Origin: Bombyx mori
Lineage: Eukaryota; Arthropoda; Insecta; Lepidoptera; Bombycidae
Direction of reading: 5' to 3'
DNA length: 64,000 bases
Assembly (NCBI RefSeq): GCF_030269925.1
Contig: NC_085110.1
Coordinates: 2,170,001 to 2,234,000 of the forward strand
Shown here: piece by piece, positions 55,627 to 64,000 of the stretch
Numbering within the stretch: position 1 is the stretch's first letter
How the letters are laid out: every line of letters begins with the position of its first letter
The notes under the pieces: model-generated
The model's database searches: none
What the model was told of the DNA's origin: nothing
The model's input: the letters and a program-made list of their open reading frames with translations, nothing else
Program-made: the position numbers and the translations under genes

Positions 55627-57524
55627 TTTGAATACCTAACAAGTTTTTTTCAAAGTTCGATTTTACTACCGACACAATTGTCGTAGCAAGGGTTCTTCAA
55701 ACTAATATTATTCTAAAGGAGTAATACTCAGAAAATAAAACGTTGGGAAGAATTTTTACTCCTCGTATGGAGACAATCATAATCTAAGCCCTATCATATA
55801 CACATGTAGATAACAAAGATTAATTACAAAGATAAATTAACAACTTATTTTACTTTTCTGTGGATAATTTCCAAATGTACTTGTATGTATCACTGTATTA
55901 CTACTTTTCAAATACTTAAATGCTACCTTTCAAAGCGGTCTCTCTGGTAGACAACACGTCGACGTAACCCTAACAAACTGTGTACTTAAAGTCACTTCTA
56001 ATATGCATCTAACGTGTCTTGCAATTAAGATCGTTTTTCAAACGTCACAATATCGCGTTTCCAAATGTAATTCGCAAAAAAAATGATGTAATTTCTTTGT
56101 CTTTCAAAGTCGGTGATAAGTCACGGACTTCAATTGATTTTGTAACGCGACACTGTGTTATGATTAAGCTTGTGCGCTTTGTAAACGTGCACGTGTTCAA
56201 CTTGTCCGAAGTCAATTAGGGAAGGGAAAAAACTAAGCGCAAAGAAAATTGATAACGTGTTTTATAAGTAAGTAATGTTATCAACACCAGGAGGTAAGAT
56301 GTCCAATTATGTAAGAAATAAAAAAAAATAAGATTCCTTATTTTGCAGTTGTTTGTTTGTAGTTGTTTTTTTAGTCTGTGTTAGTGTGTATATTTTACAG
56401 CAATAAAAAAGTCGTTTTTCTTACAAACTGGCAGAGGAAACAAGTTGAAATAAGTACCAAACAATAAAATCTCCGGCGGAAGAAAATTCTAAAAATCACA
56501 TGCTTCTCAATCAACACAATTGGAAGATATAGAGAAGTAATATTATGTAACTCATAAAAACCTACATGTCCCGTTGACTCAGATTCTTGGTTAAAGGCAA
56601 TGTTTTAAAGGAATGTGTTTTAATGAAATGTGTTTTGTAAAGGAAAACGTCTGAAAACACTATATTATAACAAAGACAGGTTTCTAATATACAAACTTAT
56701 ATTTGCAGTTACAGCATCGACCGTTATCCAAAAGAAACCTATTGGCAGTATTTTTTTGTTTAACAGCAAAATTAAGTTGACATTTGGATCGCCGATGATT
56801 TTAATCATTCCTGGCTTTAATTAATTTACATATAAAATATTTTTTTAATTATTACAAATCAAAAAATGAATTTATTGTGATCAAATTGTTCAGTTATAAA
56901 ATTTGTTCTAAATATTGACTGTGTTGAAATTTGTTTTTGCTGTCACATTCTCGCTTTTTTTTTTTTTTTTTTTTTCTATTCGCCGAACTGGCGTATAAAG
57001 GGAACATAGTGTATACAACCAAATATTTGTATAACAACAATTTGCGTAGCGCGTACGTGTATGTGTGTTACAGGAACAATGTTAGTTTTGGACAGTGAAG
57101 TAGTCTTGAAATTAAAATTAAAACTGCACCCATGAACTCTCACGCCCCGAGGTTTTTTACTCACACTTATCCGGGTTTTTTTTTTGTAATTACTATCTGA
57201 ATTATTTATAACAGATACAAATCATCATTATCCATTGATGTTTAACTACGTAACTATAGTATCATAAATTAAAACAATTTGTTATTGGACTATTGGGTTT
57301 AATGCTTCCACCCCCACGCCCCTATACCAAGCTGGTATTGAGGCATCCTAGATTGTGATGGACATGCAGACAGCGCCGCAAAATACCTTGGCCCCCGAAG
57401 TCGCTCCATCACTTGGCCTAAACTGAACTGGACGGCAGAAGAAAAAAGTCTCAACAATACACAGAAAAACTTAGACCTTAATCCATCTATAGCGACAACC
57501 CCGTTCACTAGGTTTTTCTGTTTC
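55627..57524. other. Spacer, no gene recognised
   Basis: About 1.9 kb, AT-rich, with a long poly-T at about 56956-56975. The stretch 57300-57510 is more GC-rich and could be an old repeat, but I do not recognise it. Confidence 0.35.
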
Positions 57525-57650
57525 CGTTTCTCAATGGGTCACGATTCGAATCCGGCGATAGATTTAGTGCTAGCAAATTCTCTAAGGTTAAGCCCGTAGG
57601 CTCACTTACCCGTCGGAACGTAGCTGTAAGAGCCCCATAGGCTGCTAGCG
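57525..57650 (+). repeat. Family J repeat, inverted diverged copy
   Basis: AATGGGTCACGATTCGAATC and GGCGATAGATTTAGTGCTAG resemble the inverted J core. Confidence 0.42.
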
Positions 57651-57764
57651 TATAGGTTCTTTCTTCTTCTTCGTCGCTTCCTCATTACTAAGGGCCGTGA
57701 CCACCTCGGTCTAGTTTTTGCACCAGCTTCCTTCAATGTTGCCTACATTCGGCCTGCTTAGTGG

Positions 57765-58060
57765 CGCCCGGGACGCTGGTCAAGGCCCGTACCCGATCGA
57801 GAATTGACGCATTTGAAATGTGGTGTTGGCGCAAAATGTTGGGCGTATCATGGACGGAGCGCCGAAAAAATGTGTCAGTTCTCTCGGAGCTAAACGTCAA
57901 GACCCGTCTGTCTACGATCTGTATGCAGCGTCTCCTCAAGTACTTCGGACATGTGACCCGACGAAATCCTGACCGTGGAAGGAAAGAGAAGTCGAGGAAG
58001 ATTGCCAGCCAGGTGGACGGACATTATCAAGAAGGCCACACAGCGAATAAGTAGGAAATA
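57765..58060 (+). mobile_element. RTE-like LINE remnant, RT C-terminus
   Basis: Frame reading RSRIDAFEMWCWRKMLGVSW, TERRKNVSVLSELNV and RLLKYFGHVTRRNPDRG. Same family as 35120-35395 and 7560-7873. Damaged downstream of FGHVTRR. Confidence 0.62.
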
Positions 58061-58194
58061 AAAAATTGTGTCCGAGTAAAAAGCCGCTCTGGAACACCAT
58101 AAATGACGACGACGTACCTTGAAAAAAATCTCCCATTCCCCATTATTTACTTATGACTAATTAACACGGCTATACGGATTAATTAAAAAGGATG

Positions 58195-58574
58195 AGAACC
58201 GTCTACTTAAGTTCGAGCGTAAGATCCTAAGACGGATATTTGGTGCTGTGCAGGAAAACTAGATATGGAGGACGCGCTATAACCACGAGTTGTATGATAT
58301 TTACAAAGATCCTAATATCATAACAACTATAAAAATTGGACGCCTACGATGGGCAGGACATGTGGTTCGAATGGAGAATACCAGAATGCCAAGACAACTG
58401 CTCTATGGCAAACCAGAAGGCCGCAGAAGTCGTGGCAGACTCAAACTCCGATGGTTGGATGGCGTGGAGCGCGACCTCAAAGTTATCGGTGTCAGGAACT
58501 GGAAGGAGAAAGCCCTGAACAGAGCAGTCTGGAGAGACATACTGGACCAGGTTAAGGTCCATCCTGGGTTGTAA
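58195..58574 (+). mobile_element. LINE remnant, RT C-terminus
   Basis: Reads LKFERKILRRIFGAVQEN, a stop at about 58260, then YKDPNIITTIKIGRLRWAGH, VVRMENTRMPRQLLYGKPEG and RGRLKLRWLDGVERDLKV, stop at 58572. This is a conserved non-LTR RT end of a family different from the preceding remnant. One in-frame stop, and the core is absent. Confidence 0.62.
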
Positions 58575-60242
58575 GGCCTAAAATTATGAATTAACACGGC
58601 TAAATCCATATGATTTAATTTTAAAATTACCATTTCCGAACGCATTATCATTGTCACGGTCGTTCAAGTAATAAACTATATAAAATGTTTTTAAAATTTT
58701 AACCTCCCAAATATTAATCCATCGACTTTTTTTAATTAATGCTACCTAATCTAATAGTAATCAGACTTGATAAATTGACTTAAAAATGGAGGTGGAAGAG
58801 ATGTAGAGTGATTTATGCGCATGAATTATTTATTAATTTGACACACGAACAAAATACGCCTCGAATTGACAAAACTATACATACTCCTTTTTATTTATTT
58901 TAAAACTAGTCAAATAGCTATTTTTAAAAGCATTATATCAATATCTGAAACGGCGCGTTAATCGAAGAACATACATACAGTATGTTATAACATACGGGCG
59001 CCATTGTAAAATGATAAATGATATCAGGTACACATGTAATGCGTATTTTTGTGTCAGCTCCAATCGGGAGATAACGTTTATTATCGGCTATCGAATAGCT
59101 TATCCGATGTCGATCGCTAGCTACCGATGTAGACTAGTTAAGTAATAAATTAGTTTTTTTTTTTTTTGTTACTCAAAAACAGTCTCTTTCTTTGATGTTG
59201 AAACTTAAAATGAATTTAGAAAATAACATTAAAATAATAAATTTAACTAATTGCTGAGAACTTTTAACGCAAATTATGAGCATATTTTTGATAATTAATA
59301 TTATAATTAGTAAGAAATTTACAATTTGCATTTGCAGATATAAGCAAAAAGGAAAAGCTGATTTTGCTGAAAGTTTTTTAAACACATAGTTTCATAGTTG
59401 CTCTCAGTAGAATTGCTGTTGCTACTCAGCAATCTGGGTACTATTCCTAACCCAATTTTTTTTTTTTTCTAGAACAAAATATGTTCAATAATATGTTTGG
59501 TGTAATTATTATCTGCACTACATAGTGTCAAAGTATTGACTGTTATATTTCTGAGTGCCACACTGCGAAACACCCTCTGATATTTTAGAGCATTTTTTTT
59601 TACATTTCGTACTGTTGATCATTTAGAATAATCCAAGATGTATGAACTTTTTTTTTTATGTAGCATGTATTATGTTTGTCTGCTGTTTTCTTTAGAATAC
59701 CTCTGCTACCGTCCAACTTATTTAATCTAGGATCAACTAGGATAGGAAAGTTAATGCTAGAGATGATAGATACGTTGATAATTGACTATCATCTAATTTG
59801 ATGGCGTGTTCTATCAGTTATTGTGTTAATCATTCTTAAAGTGTACAATAAAAATAAAAAGCATTACCTTTTTTTCGTGGTAAGCTGATCCTAAGCTTCT
59901 AGCTATGATATCTTCGTTACAGAGATAAGACGATCTTTATCGATAAATAAAATATAATCGATCAAGTCTATTATCAAAAATCCTTGTTTAAATTTGATTA
60001 TTGAACCGGTGAAAAACTTTTTTTTTTCAATATACCCAAAAGAACCATATTCGATTCGATTGTGAATTCTATTGAGAAACTAAATTAGTAAAATTAAATG
60101 TTATTCAAGTAAGTGAATAAAATAGTTAACACATTAAGCACAACAAACAAAGAAATCTTATAATCTTAGTCTTCGCTGTCCATGGAAACGATTAAATATA
60201 TATAAACTTGCTGCTCAAAGAATAATTATTATTAGTATTGCA
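58575..60242. other. Spacer, no gene recognised
   Basis: About 1.7 kb, AT-rich, several T-runs. No supported gene. Confidence 0.35.
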
Positions 60243-60990
60243 GGAATTTTAAGCTATTTGAGCGCCGCCACCGAATCAAGAAATTCGGTAACGAAAATAA
60301 AACCTAACCCCCACTCCGTCTACCATGTAGCTCGCATTCAACACATTCACACGTTGCGCTTGTATAGTGTCTGTGAAAAATGAAAAGTCTGTCCATCTCT
60401 CTCTCGCGCGGTCTAGCTTATGAGTGTGAAGGGGACAGTTAATGTTTTGGTGGTCTTAATTTATTATTGTTTTAATATTAAATTATTATTGTCTAATTAT
60501 AGTTGCATAATTTTTTTTTTATTGCTTAGATGGATGGACGAGCTCACAGCCCACCTGATGTTAAGTGGTTACTGGAGCCCATAGACATCTACAACGTAAA
60601 TGCGCCACCCACCTCGAGATATAAGTTCTAAGGTCTCAGTATAGTTACGACGGCTACCCCACCCTTCGAACCGAAACGCATTACTGCTTCACGGCGGAAA
60701 TAGGCGGGGTGGTGGTACCACCAGTGATTACGCAAATTATAATTTTGCGGGTTTGATTTTTATTAGACGATGTTATTCCTTCAACGTGGAAGTCAATCGT
60801 GAACATTTGTTGAGTACGTATTTCATTAGAAAAATTGGTACCCGCCTGCGGGATTCGAACACCGGTGCATCGCTTCATACGAATGCACGACGTCTTATCC
60901 TTTAGGCCACGACGACGATAAGTTGATAAAAAATGCTATGCAATAGCTTTACCGCAGCAGTCCCCGAGTGCCACACGTGTTTTTTTTTTC
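60243..60990. mobile_element. MITE-like repeat K, interrupted by Bm1
   Basis: The left part 60243-60510 matches 6793-7138 and the right part 60918-60990 matches 7139-7205 (GATAAAAAATGCTATGCAAT). The left terminus has lost TGCATAGCTTTTACCGGGG. The Bm1 between them is absent from the other copy. Confidence 0.65.
60511..60917 (-). mobile_element. Bm1 SINE, near full length
   Basis: Includes the tRNA-like head (minus GTCGTCGTGGCCTAAAGGAT). About 29 bases are missing between GGTGGTAC and CACCAGT (CTACCCGTGC... lost). Inserted in repeat K at GCATAA. Confidence 0.92.
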
Positions 60991-61499
60991 TTTTCGAACA
61001 CTATTGTATGTGGTAAACATTAACGTTCGCTGGAGGCAGAACTTGGGTAATGAGAAAGGTGAGGCGAAGTTGTTTTGCCATAAACCAAAATTATTATAAT
61101 AATAATTGAATCCTGAATCTAAATCCAAATTCACTAAGACCTGTACTCACACAGTAGCGTTACGTACAAGTTGTCGCCTGCTTATCGATACGGGCTTATC
61201 TCTAGATGGCTATCGATATCGAACGCCGGCCGATTTTAATCCATCGATAAAATTATTGTTCGCTTATAAATTTATTAATATCTTGATAAAGAATACGGAT
61301 TGATAAATTAACAAAAAAGGAAAAATTCAAAAATCCAAGGTTGATGTTGAATTTTAAATTAATTTTATTTTCAAGAATTTTGCTAACACAATTAAAATTT
61401 CTACGGGCCTACTGGAAGAGATTTCAACATGAAATAAGTAGTGCCCTTGTACTCCTTGTTGTCGTGTTTCTTCTAACAGATGTGTGTACAAAAAATATT
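60991..61499. other. Spacer, no gene recognised
   Basis: Nothing recognised. Confidence 0.3.
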
Positions 61500-61527
61500 A
61501 AATAAAATAAATAAATAAATAAATAAA
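61500..61527 (+). repeat. AAAT microsatellite
   Basis: Six or so AAAT units, next to the LINE-A tail at 61528. Confidence 0.8.
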
Positions 61528-61645
61528 ATTACAGTAAGATGAGCACACGGTCCGCCTCGTGGTGAGTGGTTACATCACTCATCAACGTCAGCAATGCCGC
61601 TAATTACTCGCCAAAAACCTCGCTTGAAGAAAGAGATGTCATAAT
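61528..61645 (-). mobile_element. Decayed LINE-A 3' end
   Basis: GATGAGCACACGGTCCGCCT and CCTCGCTTGAAGAAAGAGAT on plus are a diverged inverted LINE-A end. Confidence 0.6.
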
Positions 61646-61849
61646 TATATATTAAACATAAAGTCCGCAAGTAAGTTCTCGCTGTTTCTTGATGAAACTT
61701 TATTGTGAAAAAAATCTTACAAATGAATTGACCCTTAGTAATCAACGAATACGTTGACTGTAGCTTTCGACCAAATTTCGACCAAAATACCTTGACAATA
61801 AAGGTGTTCGTAATACCTACATGCATACATTAAATGCACATATATACAT

Positions 61850-62343
61850 TATATCGAGGGGCTATTTGGTTTAAGCGACATTTCGCTTAATACGCGACAT
61901 TTGTACTTGTAATCAAAGGTGCGTTTTATTTGGTATCAGTATCAACAGTTAGATGTTTTTATACTTCAATTAAGTTTACTTCATTGAAACAGCTGAAGAA
62001 GTTTTTTGTTACAATTTTTTTTCCAAATTAACAACTTCATATGCGGTCATCCACAATGCGTTTCCAGAGGTCTTTTTTGCCACATACCATCCGGCTATGG
62101 AATGAGCTCCCCTCCACGGTGTTTCCCGAGCGCTATGACGTGTCCTTCTTCAAACGAGGCTTGTGGAGAGTATTAAGCGGTAGGCAGCGGCTTGGCTCTG
62201 CCCCTGGCATTGCTGAAGTCCATGGGCGACGGTAACCACTCACCATCAGGTGGGCCATATGCTCGTCTGCCTACAAGGGCAATAAAAAAAAAAAAGTCGC
62301 AAATATGTCGCCTAAACCAAATTGCCTTTCACGCCTCGATATA
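61850..62343. mobile_element. MITE family D with nested LINE-A
   Basis: The outer ends are inverted repeats: TATATCGAGG...TTTGGTTTAAGCGACAT on the left, and the reverse complement of the right end (TATATCGAGGCGTGAAAGG, TTTGGTTTAGGCGACAT). LINE-A sequence (62041-62296) lies inside. No transposase frame. Confidence 0.52.
62041..62296 (+). mobile_element. LINE-A 3' end with RT C-terminal frame
   Basis: Frame 62041-62235: SSTMRFQRSFLPHTIRLWNE, LPSTVFPERYDVSFFKRGLW, then GRQRLGSAPGIAEVHGRR and stop. A 3' UTR with CATCAGGTGGGCCATATGCT and poly-A follow. Uninterrupted over this length. Confidence 0.82.
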
Positions 62344-62428
62344 AATTTTCAAACTCGTAACCGAAGTTTGAGTTACGTCGGCATTGCACCGGCACCCAGG
62401 GCTGGAACGTCTAAATCAAAATGCAATA

Positions 62429-62632
62429 TCTATACTAATATATAAATGTACAGTGATTTATACAGATGTTCCGTTATAACTACTGAACTGTGCATCCGAT
62501 TGACTTGAAACTTGGTATCCATGTAGAAAACACATGAACTTAATGGATAGGCTAATACTTATATGAGTGTTGGGACTCCCTACACCAGTTGCGGGGGCGT
62601 TAATGATGAGAATCTTTGCGGGGGTGGGAAAT
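62429..62632 (+). mobile_element. Helitron family G, 5' part
   Basis: TCTATACTAATATATAAATG onward matches 31198-31447 closely up to the Bm1 at 62633. The 3' end (GGGTACAGCTAG) is not found beyond it. Confidence 0.65.
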
Positions 62633-62995
62633 ATTTTTTTATTTATTGCTTAGATGTGTGGACGAGCTCACAGCCCACCTGGTGTTAGGTGGTTACTGGA
62701 ACCCATAGACATTTACAACGGCTGCCCCACCCTTCAAACCGAAACGCATTACTGCTTCACGGCACAAATACGAGTAGGCGGGGCGGTGGTACCTACCCGT
62801 GCGGACTCACAAGAGTTCCTACCACCAGTAATTACGCAAATTATAATTTTTGCGGGTTTGATTTTTATTACACGATGTTATTCCTTCACCGTGGAAGTCA
62901 ATCTTGAACAATTGTTAAGTACGTATTTCATTAGAAAAATTGGTACCCGCCTGCGGGATTCGAACACCATTGCATCGCTATATACGAATGCTAGT
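62633..62995 (-). mobile_element. Bm1 SINE, near full length
   Basis: T-rich start, body with an internal deletion between CATAGACATTTACAAC and GGCTGCCCC, and a middle segment reaching into the tRNA-like head (TGCGGGATTCGAACAC), cut before the end. Confidence 0.9.
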
Positions 62996-63347
62996 TGTTT
63001 ATAAAACCGAATCACTATCTCATACTCCTAATATTTCACAGTTAGGGTTGTTTCCACGTGGCTATTTGTCTGGCACCCTTCGCAGATCCAATGCAGTTCT
63101 CACGCAGATCACGTGGCCCTTTTTGACTCTTGACGAGATACGATCTAGGGGTCGCAAATTACATGTTTTCACGATTAAATTAAGTACCAATGCCACTTTA
63201 GATGGCTCAGTGCTTTATTTCAAGATATCATTTTAAGTTGGTATATTTATATAGACCTTATGATGATCCTATCTCAAAAGCGTGTTCTAATGCCCATAGC
63301 ACATAACTTCTGCATTAAGGCAATGAGATCATGACATGGCCATATGA
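62996..63347. other. Spacer, no gene recognised
   Basis: Nothing recognised. Confidence 0.3.
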
Positions 63348-63356
63348 GCTCAATGT

Positions 63357-63659
63357 TTCAGAGGGAGTGTGAAAGTAGCCCCGGTGATTTACAAATTCAA
63401 GAGTGGACGGTTAGCGTGGTATGGACGTGTGATGCGTAGAGAGAAGATGCATGTGACTAGTAGATGTATGGAAATGGTAATGCAAGGTAGAAGGGGAAGA
63501 GGTCGACCGAAGAAGACATGGATGGAGTGTGTGAATGACAAGATGAGAGAGAGAGAGGAGTGAGTGTTGAGATGACAGCTGATAGAAGAGAGTGGAATAA
63601 AAAAATTCATTATGCCGACCCCACCTAGTGGAATAAGGTGGAGACATATAAGAAGATGG
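63357..63659 (+). mobile_element. Short RTE-derived unit, copy 2
   Basis: Starts TTCAGAGGGAGTGTGAAAGT and ends in ACCTAGTGGAATAAGGTG plus a short tail. GCTCAATGT (63348-63356 and 63660-63668) flanks it. Encodes KVAPVIYKFKSGRLAWYG, GRPKKTWMECVNDKM and a stop. 5' start equal to that of 13436-13734. Confidence 0.82.
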
Positions 63660-63668
63660 GCTCAATGT

Positions 63669-64000
63669 GAGCACCAATTACTATTAACGTCAGGTGAACA
63701 GTGACGTCATTTAGAGCCATACAAAACACCCGGATATTTTGTAAAACTATCAAACACTTCGCAATGCTATTTGTCAATTACGATAGCAGTTTCGTATATC
63801 CAATTACGAATGACAACAGCCCGTTTTGTGTTATAACATCAAATGCTTTGATAACCTTATCGTTGTGTACACGAGCATTCAAAAAATTAATGCAACAATT
63901 ATCTGAAACTATGAAGACATCCGGGACATTAGTGGACCAAATCGTTCGTATTGGTAACGTAGAAGGAATATAGGTGGCGGTTTAGCTGTACCCCGGCTTG
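63669..64000. other. Spacer, no gene recognised
   Basis: A 90-codon frame (63701-63973) has no recognisable motif or start context. Confidence 0.3.

Noticed and set aside
57299..57508. GC-richer 69-codon frame as a possible gene end
   Set aside because: No family recognised. An old repeat is just as likely.
1..64000. CRISPR array, operon or phage-like system
   Set aside because: The sequence is animal nuclear DNA. There are no regularly spaced direct repeats, and the dispersed repeats are transposons.

Overview
The window is animal nuclear DNA, almost certainly from a silkworm (Bombyx mori or a very close relative). It holds about 15 clear copies of a roughly 440-bp SINE that I recognise as Bombyx Bm1. 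Two are near full length, with the tRNA-like head (27873-28311 on plus, 60511-60917 on minus). Lepidopteran-style Helitrons, R1- and RTE-type LINEs and AT-rich spacers fit the same assignment. I found no convincing host protein-coding exon, tRNA or rRNA gene. The only long open frames belong to retrotransposons, so the window reads as an intergenic or intronic region built up by successive insertions.

Layout. 1-11 kb: Bm1 and LINE 3' ends, one complete short Helitron (5495-5871), a MITE-like repeat (6793-7205) and an RTE-like remnant. 11-15.4 kb: a 5'-truncated R1-clade LINE with a 17-bp target-site duplication beside a long palindrome, two tRNA-derived SINEs, a 299-bp RTE-derived unit and a hAT-type MITE. 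20.7-26.4 kb: a second hAT MITE, then a two-ORF LINE of the CR1/Jockey group (21276-26352, minus) with both frames intact, inserted into an older Bm1. 26.7-33 kb: opposed Helitrons, the full Bm1, and a broken mariner transposase cut by a SINE. 35-47 kb: many Bm1 and LINE-A tails and a complete Helitron (44757-45060). 49-51 kb: an RNase H-bearing LINE nested in an RTE LINE, both with duplications. 51-64 kb: more Helitrons, Bm1, RTE-like remnants and an interrupted MITE.

Four points stand out. (1) In the intact LINE, ORF1 ends on a canonical -1 ribosomal slippery heptamer (T TTA AAT) directly before its stop. The ORF2 frame is open in -1 from that point, and the first AUG of ORF2 lies beyond the endonuclease's conserved Asn, so an ORF1-ORF2 frameshift fusion is plausible. 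(2) Bm1, the abundant LINE-A and a third chimeric repeat share one 3' tail, which suggests that LINE-A machinery mobilises the others. (3) Two RTE-derived insertions with different target duplications start at the same nucleotide, as expected of a fixed SINE-like unit rather than random truncation. (4) The ORF1 protein has two coiled coils, a SUMO-interaction-like motif and a degenerate esterase-like domain.

Repeat boundaries were read by eye and most are good to about 5-20 bases. Family letters (LINE-A, D to L) are my own labels. The long spacers hold only low-complexity AT-rich sequence that I cannot interpret.
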